Shown here: one piece after another, positions 1 to 6,759 of the stretch
Position numbering within the stretch: position 1 is the stretch's first letter
Layout of the letters: each line of letters opens with the position of its first letter
Source of the DNA: Acidobacteriota bacterium
Lineage (GTDB): Bacteria; Acidobacteriota; UBA6911; RPQK01; JADFOI01
Direction of reading: 5' to 3'
Assembly (NCBI GenBank): GCA_027295745.1
Contig: JAPUKI010000001.1
Span: 1 to 18,888, forward strand
Length of the DNA: 18,888 nucleotides
Made by a program: the position numbers and the translations under genes
Notes under the pieces: generated by a model
Databases searched by the model: none
What the model saw: only the letters and a program-made list of their open reading frames with translations
Told to the model about the DNA's origin: nothing

Positions 1-16
1 AGAAGATAACAGTAAA

Positions 17-514
17 ATGCGCCTAGCGGCTATAAGTTTAGGTTTCATTATCCTGACGCTGGACCTCATCACAAAGTGGTGGGTTCAGAGTACCAGCTGG
101 CTCCAGAATTACAGGATTATTGAGGGGTTCCTCACGATTCATTATGTCCAAAATGAGGGGATCGCGTTTGGCCTTTTTCACTCTCTCCAGTCACCCTGGA
201 AGCCCGTCATTCTTTCGGTTCTGGCTATCATTGCCGTGGTCATTGTGCTCTACTACATTCGGATAACACCCCTGGATAAACCGGGGTTGTTGGCTTCCCT
301 GGGACTGCTTCTGGGTGGAATCCTGGGAAACTTCATTGAACGTCTTGTGCACAGCCATGTGACCGACTTTATCGAACTGCACTGGCAAGACTACTTTAGT
401 TGGCCTACCTTCAATGTGGCCGACAGTGCGATCACTTGCGGCGTTCTTTTCATCTTATATGAAACCTTTCTGGGAGATATTGACAGCAAAATTCAAGACA
501 ATGACTCGATTTAG
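17..514 (+). CDS. lspA: Lipoprotein signal peptidase (signal peptidase II)
   Basis: This inner-membrane aspartyl protease cleaves the signal peptide of diacylglyceryl-modified prolipoproteins. The 165-residue length is usual for the family. Seen: four hydrophobic segments, the YVQNEGIAFG block (about 43-52), the GNFIER block (104-109), VTDF with Asp117 and FNVADSAI with Asp136; the two Asp are the family's catalytic pair. Most family members have Asp where this protein has Glu108 in GNFIER, a conservative change outside the catalytic pair. The reading frame is open to the window edge with no strong ribosome site before the ATG, so a start upstream of the window cannot be excluded. The 3' end overlaps lolA by 14 bases, linking lipoprotein processing to lipoprotein transport. 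Confidence 0.95.
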   Translation: MRLAAISLGFIILTLDLITKWWVQSTSWLQNYRIIEGFLTIHYVQNEGIAFGLFHSLQSPWKPVILSVLAIIAVVIVLYYIRITPLDKPGLLASLGLLLGGILGNFIERLVHSHVTDFIELHWQDYFSWPTFNVADSAITCGVLFILYETFLGDIDSKIQDNDSI

Positions 515-1172
515 CGGCTCGACCACTCGTTGCAGATTACTCACCACCACCACCCTTCTGGTGGTTCTCTCGATGCCGGGACGGGTGAATGCTGAAACAC
601 CGGATGAGCTGATTGCAAAGCTTCAGAACAAGTATGAGCAAATAGAGAGTTTCTCGGCTGATTTCACACAGCTCTTTCGGAGCGGGGATGTTCAACTGCA
701 GGAATCGGGGATTTTGATCATGAAAAAACCAGGAAAAATGTACTGGGAATACCGGCATCCCACGCCAAAAGTCTTCGTTGCCGATGGCCAGAAAAGCTAC
801 TTCTATCTCCCCCTAGATAAGCAAGTGATCGTCTCCGATCTAGACCTGAGCAACGCTCAAACGCCTCTCCTATTCTTGATGGGCAAAGGGAACATTCAGG
901 AAGACTTTCAGGTTGGGCTGGAACCAGAGGAGAAGCCACTTCAGGGAGAGAACATACTGATACGATTGACACCGAAGCAGCCTCAAGGCATCTATTCATA
1001 TTTGATTCTGGAAATCGATCCTTCAATCTACCTGGTCCGTCGGTTGATCGTGATAGAGCCCATTGGAAATCGTAACGAATACATCATGATGAACTTCCAG
1101 GAGAACATCCGGATTCCCGATGGGCAATTCAATTTCAAGGTGCCACCCGATGTCGAGGTGATGTATCAGTAG
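501..1172 (+). CDS. lolA: Outer-membrane lipoprotein carrier protein LolA
   Basis: Periplasmic chaperone that takes mature lipoproteins from the LolCDE transporter across the periplasm towards the outer membrane. The ATG at 501 gives 223 residues with a signal peptide: basic start, hydrophobic stretch TTTTLLVVLSMPG, probable cleavage after RVNA (about residue 31). The family signature SFSADFTQLF follows at the mature N terminus, then beta-rich sequence with KPGKMYWEY and YFYLPLDKQV. No Cys follows the hydrophobic core, so it is not itself a lipoprotein. An in-frame ATG at 414 exists, but it would lie deep inside lspA and put 29 extra residues before the signal peptide. The start codon lies inside the end of lspA, suggesting translational coupling. 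No LolB candidate is in the window. Confidence 0.9.
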   Translation: MTRFSGSTTRCRLLTTTTLLVVLSMPGRVNAETPDELIAKLQNKYEQIESFSADFTQLFRSGDVQLQESGILIMKKPGKMYWEYRHPTPKVFVADGQKSYFYLPLDKQVIVSDLDLSNAQTPLLFLMGKGNIQEDFQVGLEPEEKPLQGENILIRLTPKQPQGIYSYLILEIDPSIYLVRRLIVIEPIGNRNEYIMMNFQENIRIPDGQFNFKVPPDVEVMYQ

Positions 1173-1223
1173 TATGCAGGAGTAGAGTGGGTCGCTGATT
1201 TGATCCCACGGAAAGGGAGCACT

Positions 1224-1229
1224 AAGGGA
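1224..1229 (+). promoter_or_regulatory. Shine-Dalgarno fixing the TTG start of fabH
   Basis: AAGGGA lies 7 bases before a TTG at 1237. The next in-frame ATG is 12 codons later, inside the conserved N-terminal strand of FabH, so this site supports the TTG start. Confidence 0.6.
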
Positions 1230-1236
1230 AAAGAAT

Positions 1237-2235
1237 TTGCAGAAATTACGAGCCCAAATTACCGCTCTTGGCATGTATGTGCCGGAAAAGAAGGTTACTA
1301 ATGACGATCTATCACGTTCGTTAGATACTTCCGATGAGTGGATTCGTGACCGGAGCGGCATCTCGGAACGACGCATTGTTTCAGAGGGCCAGGCCAACAG
1401 TGATCTGTCCGTAAAAGCCATCGAAAATGCCCTTCGAGGGAAAAAAGTGGATCCCAAGGAGCTGGACCTGATCATTGTTGCCACAGTGACTCCAGACATG
1501 ATGTTTCCCTCGACTGCCTGTATTGTCCAGGAAAAGATCGGTGCCAAGAATGCCTGGAGCTTTGATCTTTCAGGAGCTTGCTCGGGTTTTCTCTATGCCA
1601 TGGCCACCGGTGCACAGTTTGTCCAAACGGGGATGCATAAGAAGGTGCTGGTAGTCGGAACGGATGTCATGAGTTCGATACTCAATTTTGAGGATCGGAC
1701 CACCTGTGTCCTCTTTGGTGATGGGGCAGGAGCGATCTTGCTCGAGCCAACTCAGGAAGAAGACATCGGGATTCTCGACTTCATGCTTCACAGCGACGGA
1801 GCGGGGGGGAAGTTTCTCTACATGCCGGCAGGCGGCAGCCTTCATCCGGCCACTCATGAAACCGTCGACAAGAAAATGCACTATGTGCATCAGGACGGGA
1901 GAAATGTTTTTAAATTTGCTGTAAGACGTATAACGGAAGTGTGTACTGACATTCTGGAGAGAAATGGCTACACTTCCGATGACGTCACTCTTTACGTTCC
2001 TCACCAAGCCAATATCAGAATCATCAAATCTTCGCTGGAGCGCCTCGGACTCGCTCCTGAAAAGGTCGTTATCAACATTGACCGATACGCTAATACCACG
2101 GCGGGCACAATTCCCATCGGGTTGACCGAGGCCCATGAGCAGGGGCGCATCAAAAAGGGAGATCTCGTGCTCCTGGCCAGCTTTGGAGCTGGTTTTACCT
2201 GGGGTAGTGTGCTTATACGCTGGGGGGAATTCTAA
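1237..2235 (+). CDS. fabH: 3-oxoacyl-ACP synthase III (beta-ketoacyl-ACP synthase III)
   Basis: Condenses acetyl-CoA (or another short acyl-CoA) with malonyl-ACP to begin type II fatty-acid synthesis in the cytoplasm. The protein has 332 residues, close to the usual 310-330. The thiolase-fold catalytic triad is complete: Cys115 in DLSGACSGF, His256 in VPHQANIRI and Asn286 in RYANTTAG. DEWIRDRSGI (33-42) and the C-terminal LLASFGAGFTWGS are typical of FabH. The start is TTG, chosen because AAGGGA precedes it and because the ATG at 1273 would remove the first conserved strand. It follows lolA by 64 bases on the same strand. No plsX, fabD or acpP is adjacent, so the gene is separated from the usual fab cluster. 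Confidence 0.95.
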   Translation: MQKLRAQITALGMYVPEKKVTNDDLSRSLDTSDEWIRDRSGISERRIVSEGQANSDLSVKAIENALRGKKVDPKELDLIIVATVTPDMMFPSTACIVQEKIGAKNAWSFDLSGACSGFLYAMATGAQFVQTGMHKKVLVVGTDVMSSILNFEDRTTCVLFGDGAGAILLEPTQEEDIGILDFMLHSDGAGGKFLYMPAGGSLHPATHETVDKKMHYVHQDGRNVFKFAVRRITEVCTDILERNGYTSDDVTLYVPHQANIRIIKSSLERLGLAPEKVVINIDRYANTTAGTIPIGLTEAHEQGRIKKGDLVLLASFGAGFTWGSVLIRWGEF

Positions 2236-2263
2236 GAAGATGTCAGCTGTCAGCTTCTTTAGA
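2231..2263. terminator. Possible bidirectional hairpin between convergent genes
   Basis: TCTAAGAAG (2231-2239) pairs with CTTCTTTAGA (2254-2263) with one bulged T. The arms carry the TAA stops of fabH and of the convergent gene at 2259. The stem is A/T-rich and no clear T-run follows on either strand, so a terminator role is uncertain. The loop holds two tandem copies of TGTCAGC. Confidence 0.35.
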
Positions 2264-2780
2264 TAAACATCTCCTCCTCAGGATAGCTCTTCGTCGACTT
2301 GGGCGGGGCTTTCTTGTTGAAGAGATAGCTCAATCCTGCTTTGATTCCCTTTAAGAATGAAGAAATCTCAACGGCTGGCTTGAGCAGATCCTCGTGGAGC
2401 ATCTCCGTCGTCTGCTCGAATTTCTGGATAGTGTCGCTCACCACATAGTTGACCTTGGAAGCCTGTTCCCGACTCATCTCCGTTATTTCTTGGACGAAGT
2501 TGTCGAGGTCTTGAGCTCGGTTCTTCACCAGATCTGAGATAAGGTCCATATTGGACTTCAAGTTCTCCGTAATTCTGCTCAGGGGTGCCATGCTCTCCAC
2601 AATTCCCTGGATCCCTCCTATCAGCTCGGAAGCATCTTCTTGCAACTCCTTTGATTGTCGGTCCAGTGTGTGTAGCGTTTGCGTCATGGATCGCGCAAAC
2701 TTCCAGATGGAAAGGCTCTGGAGCAGCAACGCTACTGCGCTAACGCCGACGAAGACAACGAGAAGAATTTCAAGACTCAC
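2259..2780 (-). CDS. Membrane-anchored coiled-coil protein, DUF948-like
   Basis: A 173-residue protein with one N-terminal hydrophobic segment (about residues 3-25, LEILLVVFVGVSAVALLLQSL) and a long heptad-patterned helical region (about 35-140: LDRQSKELQEDASELIGGI, MAPLSRITENLKSNMDLISDLV), then a short basic, charged tail. This architecture resembles small DUF948-type proteins that often sit beside YtxH genes; the molecular function is unknown. The start is GTG at 2780, preceded by AAAGGAG at 6 bases. It lies 54 bases downstream of the YtxH-like gene on the same strand, so the two are probably cotranscribed. The family call is from overall pattern, not a profile search. Confidence 0.65.
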   Translation of the reverse strand: MSLEILLVVFVGVSAVALLLQSLSIWKFARSMTQTLHTLDRQSKELQEDASELIGGIQGIVESMAPLSRITENLKSNMDLISDLVKNRAQDLDNFVQEITEMSREQASKVNYVVSDTIQKFEQTTEMLHEDLLKPAVEISSFLKGIKAGLSYLFNKKAPPKSTKSYPEEEMFI

Positions 2781-2834
2781 GAGGTACTCCTTTCAACCCG
2801 GTATCCCGGGATCAACTCCCAGACAGCTGTGGCA

Positions 2835-3200
2835 CTAAGAAGCTGATTTCTTTTTGCTTTTTTTCCCACCGTTCACACCTGCCAGTTTGCTCCTCTCCCT
2901 TTCATAGGCCTCTTTTCCCGCCGCAATTGCAGCGGAGGCCTGTTCCTTCTGTCGCTGTATTATGTCCTTGCCTTGATCGATCCGGTCGGTTACCTGCCCG
3001 GCCATGGCAAGCGACTTGTCTGTCACAAGCTCTTTCCCTTCTTGGACCTTCCCGCTTAACCGATCAGTTCCTTCTCTGTATCTGTTTTCTAGGAACTCCC
3101 TGGTTTCTTCTCCTGTTTTGGGAGCAAGAAGTAAGGCGATGGATGCCCCGACAAATCCTCCTACCAGGAAGTAAATGAACTTGTCTCCTGTAGAAGCCAT
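2835..3200 (-). CDS. YtxH domain protein
   Basis: A 121-residue protein. Residues 8-26 form a Gly-rich membrane segment (FIYFLVGGFVGASIALLLA) followed by the PKTGEETRE motif that defines the YtxH domain. The rest is an amphipathic, highly charged helix rich in Lys, Glu and Gln, with a basic tail GGKKSKKKSAS. In Bacillus the family is associated with general stress; its biochemical role is unknown. The ATG has AAGGAG 8 bases upstream. It is first of a two-gene unit with the coiled-coil membrane protein downstream. The leader carries the direct repeat ACTTAGCAC at 3220-3228 and 3236-3244, of unknown meaning. Confidence 0.85.
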   Translation of the reverse strand: MASTGDKFIYFLVGGFVGASIALLLAPKTGEETREFLENRYREGTDRLSGKVQEGKELVTDKSLAMAGQVTDRIDQGKDIIQRQKEQASAAIAAGKEAYERERSKLAGVNGGKKSKKKSAS

Positions 3201-3309
3201 AACTTAACTCCTTTCATGGACTTAGCACGATAGTCACTTAGCACCCCGTCTCTTCTAGATTACCACAGATGGGCACGGGAACAAAGGGGGCTGAGCGGCT
3301 GATCACGGC

Positions 3310-4122
3310 TCACTGTTTCCAGTATTTCCAAAAATGCCCCAGCGGTCCGTGGCCGTGTCCAAGTGGAAAGGAATGGCGAATGGCTTCAGTTATGTACTCT
3401 TTTGCGTGCGAGATGGCCTCCTTCAGATCCAGTCCATGGGCCAGGTAAGCGGCTATGGCTGAGGCGAACGTGCAGCCGCTGCCGTGAGTATTCCTCGTTT
3501 CCCATCGAGAACCTGGAAATGATATGAATTCCTCACCGTCAAAGAAATAATCGGTAGATTGTTTCGGATCTGCAATGTGTCCGCCCGTTATAATCACCGA
3601 ACGGGGTCCCAGTTCAAAAATTTGCCGCATTGCCTGTTTCAAGTGTTCCTGTTTCGTGATTTTGCCTCCCGTCAGGACTTCTGCCTCCCGCAGATTGGGG
3701 GTGACGACTAATGCCTGGGGAAACAGCTTTGTCTTCATGACCTCCACCGCCTCCGGACCCATCAGTAGATCACCTCCAGTACTCACCATGACCGGGTCCA
3801 CAACCAAGCGCTCCATACGAAATCGCCTCACGTTTTCGCTCACCAACTCAATGATCTCTCGGGAGGAGAGCATTCCAGTTTTGACCGCATCGGCTCCAAT
3901 GTCCTCCAGAACCGCTTCGATCTGGCGTTGGATATTCTCAAGTGGGAGGTCAGAGGCCATTAAAACGTTTCTGGTGTTCTGTGCAGTCACTGAAGTGATG
4001 ACGCTCATTCCGTGCACTTCCAATGCTGCAAAGGTCTTGAGATCGGCCTGGATACCAGCACAACCGCCGCTGTCTGCTCCCGCAATGGTCAAAACTTTGG
4101 GGATGGACTGCGGAGAGGCCAT
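3310..4122 (-). CDS. thiD: Hydroxymethylpyrimidine/phosphomethylpyrimidine kinase
   Basis: Phosphorylates HMP and HMP-phosphate to give HMP-pyrophosphate for thiamine synthesis or salvage; ribokinase fold, cytoplasmic. Seen in 270 residues: the N-terminal IAGADSGGCAGIQADLKT (13-30), VVDPVM with Asp109, TPNLREAEVLTG (141-152) and the ATP/anion-hole motif NTHGSGCTFAS with Cys217. The family normally has GGGAGIQ; here one Gly is Cys21. The ATG shares its first base with the stop of the upstream permease gene (TAATG), so translation is probably coupled. No other thi gene is in the window and no TPP riboswitch is visible ahead of the operon. A pyridoxal-kinase activity cannot be excluded from sequence, but the motifs favour ThiD. 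Confidence 0.93.
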   Translation of the reverse strand: MASPQSIPKVLTIAGADSGGCAGIQADLKTFAALEVHGMSVITSVTAQNTRNVLMASDLPLENIQRQIEAVLEDIGADAVKTGMLSSREIIELVSENVRRFRMERLVVDPVMVSTGGDLLMGPEAVEVMKTKLFPQALVVTPNLREAEVLTGGKITKQEHLKQAMRQIFELGPRSVIITGGHIADPKQSTDYFFDGEEFISFPGSRWETRNTHGSGCTFASAIAAYLAHGLDLKEAISHAKEYITEAIRHSFPLGHGHGPLGHFWKYWKQ

Positions 4123-5255
4123 TAGCCTGAGGGTGTTGCCGTTTTCTCTTCCTGTGTGGTGAGTTTTGGGGTGGCTTGGTCCTCCGTAACCAGCTGCTCC
4201 TCGAACTCGATCTTATAGATTTCCAGAAAGGTGACAAACAGTGCTGCCACAAGGGGACCAAGCACCAACCCGGAGGGTCCGAACAACATGAGTCCACCCG
4301 CTAGAGAGAAAACAACGAGTAGCAGATGCATTCCTTGGGATTTTCCTTCGATGATGAGTGGACGAATCAAGTTGTCGACCAGTCCAATGATCGTCAATCC
4401 GAGAAGGAACAGGATGACGCCTCTTGTCACCGCTCCACTGGAGATCAAATAAAGGCTCATGGGAATCCACACCGTGGCCGTTCCTATCAAGGGGACGAGA
4501 GAAAAGACTGCGGTAGCCGTTCCCCACAAGATAGCATTATTGATCCCCAAGAACGTGAAGATAAAACCGGCAACGATTCCCTGACAGATCCCTGTTGCAA
4601 AGATCCCGAAAAATGTCGCATAGGTGACGTCTTTTAACTTCTTGAGCACCAGATCCTCATGTTCTGGGGCCAAAGGGATCAATTTCTTCAGTTCTCGAAC
4701 AAGGGCTTCGCCGTCACGGAAGAAAAAGAACATGCTGAAGACCATGATGGAGAACTTAAAAAAGAATGCGCCGATCCCTCCCAAAATTGAAGCATAATGT
4801 TCCGTTAGATAGCGGGCCACTCGATCCAGCAGTGATGAAATCACCAGAGTCAGGTTCAACCCTTCTATGCCTAAGAATTGGCTGAACTGCTCGCGAACTT
4901 CTCTCAGGAAAGCGCTTTCCGGCCAGTTGAGGTTGCTCCCCAGCTCTCCGCTTGCCAATTGAACCTGAAAGCTTTCATAAGCAAAAACGAACTCGTTGAG
5001 GAGGGCGATGAAGAAAACAAAAAAGGGAATGATGATCAGGATTGTGACGATAAGACACATAAGGGCGGAGCTCAGATTTGAGCGACCCTTCAGTTTCCGG
5101 TTCAGTTCCAGATAGTTTGCATAGAAAAGTGACACCAGAGTCAGGGATAAAATCACGCTGATGAGAAAGGGTTGGATCATCTTGTAAAACAGGTAGAGGA
5201 TGAGAACGAAAGCGAGGCTGAAGAATATCTTGGAATACTTAAAAGTTACGGGCAT
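4122..5255 (-). CDS. AI-2E family transporter (UPF0118/PerM-type permease)
   Basis: A 377-residue polytopic inner-membrane protein with about eight hydrophobic segments: a paired N-terminal block (about 8-45), LMCLIVTILIIIPFFVFFIAL (about 67-87), and a dense C-terminal set containing GICQGIVAGFIFTFLGINNAILWG, FSLVPLIGTATVWIPMSLYLI, a DNLIRPLIIEGKSQGMHLLL motif and LFGPSGLVLGPLVAALF. The DNLIRP and GPSGLVLGP motifs are hallmarks of the AI-2E family (TqsA, YdiK and PerM in E. coli, some members sodium/proton antiporters). The substrate cannot be told from sequence. The last 25 residues are a hydrophilic tail. It overlaps nth upstream by 10 bases and thiD downstream by one, so the three form a tight unit. 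Confidence 0.9.
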   Translation of the reverse strand: MPVTFKYSKIFFSLAFVLILYLFYKMIQPFLISVILSLTLVSLFYANYLELNRKLKGRSNLSSALMCLIVTILIIIPFFVFFIALLNEFVFAYESFQVQLASGELGSNLNWPESAFLREVREQFSQFLGIEGLNLTLVISSLLDRVARYLTEHYASILGGIGAFFFKFSIMVFSMFFFFRDGEALVRELKKLIPLAPEHEDLVLKKLKDVTYATFFGIFATGICQGIVAGFIFTFLGINNAILWGTATAVFSLVPLIGTATVWIPMSLYLISSGAVTRGVILFLLGLTIIGLVDNLIRPLIIEGKSQGMHLLLVVFSLAGGLMLFGPSGLVLGPLVAALFVTFLEIYKIEFEEQLVTEDQATPKLTTQEEKTATPSG

Positions 5256-5929
5256 TCACTTTGGCAATAAGGACAAAGATTGGCTAAGACACATGCTTCA
5301 CAGCGCGGCCTGCGGCTCTTGCAGATCCGTCGACCATGATGAATCAACTGGTGGGAAAAACCGATCCAATGATGCTCCGGGATTTGGCCCATTAGATCTT
5401 GCTCGATTTTGTTGGGATCTTTGTGGGTGGTCATGCCCAAGCGGTGACTCAGGCGCTTGACATGGGTGTCTACAACTATGCCGCTGGTGATTCCAAAACC
5501 TGTGCCCAAGACAACATTGGCCGTCTTCCGCGCTACACCGGGTAGTTCCACCATTTTCTCCATGCTTTCAGGAACTTTTCCTTCGAATTCTGCAACTATC
5601 CCTTGAGCGGCCCCCACGAGATTCTTGGCCTTGTTTCGAAAAAAACCAGTACTCCGGATCAATTCCTGCAACTTCTTCTCATCAGCCTGGGCCAGGTCTT
5701 CTGGTGTGGGGTAACGAGTAAACAGTTGAGGCGTGACCATGTTCACGCGCGTATCCGTGCACTGAGCGGACAGGATTGTAGCCACGAGAAGCTGATAGGG
5801 ATTCTCGAAATGAAGAGCGCACTGAGCATCAGGATACTCCCTGTCCAGTCGCCTGAGAATCTCCGCAACCCGATGTTCCTCCTTCACTTCCCTTTTCGTG
5901 GCGGATTTTTGTGGACACATCAGCAACAC
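5246..5929 (-). CDS. nth: Endonuclease III, DNA glycosylase/AP lyase
   Basis: Bifunctional base-excision repair enzyme that removes oxidised pyrimidines and cuts the abasic site. The 227-residue protein has the helix-hairpin-helix LPGVARKTANVV with catalytic Lys135, VDTHVKRL with catalytic Asp154, and a complete [4Fe-4S] loop C203-x6-C210-x2-C213-x5-C219. LSAQCTDTRVNMVTPQLF (53-70) is the substrate-side helix. The longest frame starts with GTG at 5929; an ATG at 5920 would remove three residues and is equally plausible, and neither has a strong ribosome site. It is the first gene of the nth-permease-thiD unit and is divergent from the small cytochrome-like gene at 5990. Confidence 0.95.
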   Translation of the reverse strand: MLLMCPQKSATKREVKEEHRVAEILRRLDREYPDAQCALHFENPYQLLVATILSAQCTDTRVNMVTPQLFTRYPTPEDLAQADEKKLQELIRSTGFFRNKAKNLVGAAQGIVAEFEGKVPESMEKMVELPGVARKTANVVLGTGFGITSGIVVDTHVKRLSHRLGMTTHKDPNKIEQDLMGQIPEHHWIGFSHQLIHHGRRICKSRRPRCEACVLANLCPYCQSECP

Positions 5930-5989
5930 TCATCATACCATCGCAGGAGTGACCGAAACGAATCCGGGCGAATTCTTCGAGCAAGTGAA

Positions 5990-6220
5990 ATGAAAATACT
6001 CAAAGTGACAGCTTTCTCGATCATTCTCAGTGGCTTTTTCTTGCTTTTGTTCCATTCCACGGCTGAGGCCACATTGAAATATAGGAAAGAAACGGGGAAG
6101 CTGTGTGTTTTTTGCCATACCCGTATTCCGGAACCTGCACAAGACGATCCTGAGTTGACCGAAGAGGGTAAGAAGTTCAAAGAAAACGGCTATCATCTGA
6201 CCGAGGCCCAGAGAGAGTAG
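5990..6220 (+). CDS. Small exported protein with a single CxxCH haem-binding motif
   Basis: A 76-residue protein starting at the ATG at 5990. Residues 1-27 are a signal peptide (MKILK, hydrophobic FSIILSGFFLLLFHS, then AEA). The mature part begins LKYRKETGKLCVFCHTRIPEP: one CVFCH motif (about residues 39-43) for covalent haem c attachment. It then has an acidic linker and LTEEGKKFKENGYHL. The set-up resembles very small monohaem cytochrome-like proteins in which a KETGK.C..CH block precedes a LTEEGK.FKE.G helix. A Met axial ligand is not seen after the motif; downstream His69 could be a second ligand. The frame is open far upstream, but those codons lie antisense to nth, so the ATG before the signal peptide is the credible start. 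No cytochrome biogenesis or respiratory gene is adjacent. Confidence 0.8.
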   Translation: MKILKVTAFSIILSGFFLLLFHSTAEATLKYRKETGKLCVFCHTRIPEPAQDDPELTEEGKKFKENGYHLTEAQRE

Positions 6221-6333
6221 CCAAGTCTGAACAGCGCGTGAGACCGGGCACTCGAACCCCAGTCCGGATTACTTCATAAATTTTCCACCGCAAGAAGGAA
6301 ATAGCTCTGCCTGGATTATGCATAGGTTCTCAT
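6221..6333. other. Non-coding lead-in before two palindromic elements
   Basis: No convincing coding frame, RNA or promoter is seen here. It carries short words repeated near 8.6 kb on the other side of the coiled-coil gene: CCAAGTCTG at 6221-6229 (again at 8599-8607), GTCCGGATTA at 6262-6271 (again, inverted, at 8617-8626), and CTGGATTATGCATA at 6311-6324, which matches the minus strand of 8611-8624 at 12 of 14 positions. Confidence 0.4.
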
Positions 6334-6485
6334 TGCGGGTGTTCAGGGAGGTCAAGATCGAGGCCGCACAAGCCCTTCGGGGAGTTCGGGGACAGGCCCA
6401 AGAATTCTCCCTGAATTCGGGGCCTGTCCCCGAACTCCCCGAAGGGCGCGGAGAACGAAGAGCTTGGCCTCCCTGGACTCCCGCA
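6334..6485. repeat. 152-bp palindromic (REP/BIME-like) element with perfect 28-bp core stem
   Basis: Arms 6372-6399 and 6420-6447 are perfect 28-bp inverted repeats, each containing GGGGACAGG/CCTGTCCCC. Inside them GAATTC (6402-6407) pairs with GAATTC (6413-6418) around a TCCCT loop. Outside an 11/11-base internal bulge, arms 6334-6360 and 6459-6485 pair at 22 of 27 positions, two of the mismatches being G-T wobbles. All arms share one centre at 6409.5, so this is a single long hairpin. GGGGACAGG-type palindromes are common among repetitive extragenic palindromes moved by RAYT/IS200-like enzymes; that link is recalled knowledge and no such transposase is in the window. Confidence 0.85.
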
Positions 6486-6489
6486 CTTA

Positions 6490-6520
6490 GTACTCCCTTT
6501 CATAAATACGGTAACGTTTG
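6490..6520 (+). repeat. Left terminal inverted repeat of the MITE-like element
   Basis: Begins GTACTCCCTTTCATA and ends GGTAACGTTTG. It differs from the reverse complement of the right repeat only at its 7th and 16th bases. Confidence 0.85.
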
Positions 6521-6728
6521 CGGATGGGGCTTGCGAGGCGAGGTCGCGAAGGGAGGAGGAGGCGATGCAGGGACATCGACGACGACGAGAGAAAAAGAGA
6601 TCGCCCGCACCCCCCATCCGCCCGAAGGGTTGGGGCGGGACGGGCCCGTCTCTTTGTTGCTCCTCCTCGCCGATGTCTCGACATCGACTCGTCGTCGCGC
6701 CTCGATCTGGGCTCCGTCGCGCTCCCAA

Positions 6729-6759
6729 CAAACGTTACCGTATGTATGAAAGTGAGTAC
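6729..6759 (-). repeat. Right terminal inverted repeat of the MITE-like element
   Basis: Begins CAAACGTTACCG and ends AAAGTGAGTAC. It abuts the stop codon of the minus-strand coiled-coil gene. Confidence 0.85.

Larger units (their letters stand above)
6490..6759. mobile_element. 270-bp MITE-like palindromic element with 31-bp terminal inverted repeats
   Basis: The terminal inverted repeats at 6490-6520 and 6729-6759 match at 29 of 31 positions and include CATA.ATACGGTAACGTTTG. They are flanked by TTA at 6487-6489 and 6760-6762, a candidate 3-bp target duplication. An alternative reading is TA duplication at 6491-6492 and 6757-6758, as in IS630/Tc1-mariner elements. The interior is much richer in G+C than the neighbourhood and continues the palindrome (GACATCG.CGA.GA.GAG blocks on both sides), closing at CCCGAAGGG (6621-6629), within half a base of the element's midpoint. 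No transposase is encoded, so it is non-autonomous. The right-hand TTA is also the TAA stop of the coiled-coil gene. Confidence 0.85.

Noticed and set aside
1187..1208. GTGGG...CCCAC hairpin between lolA and fabH as a terminator
   Set aside because: Only a 5-bp stem with a long loop and no T-run; fabH follows closely on the same strand.
3220..3244. Direct repeat ACTTAGCAC x2 upstream of the YtxH gene as a regulator site
   Set aside because: Two 9-base copies 16 bases apart with no dyad symmetry and no clear promoter alignment; too weak to call.
6246..6264. Minus strand reads GGGGTTCGAGTGCCC, like a tRNA T-arm
   Set aside because: The base after the seven-base loop is G instead of the invariant C, the stem does not pair, and no acceptor, D or anticodon arm is found nearby.
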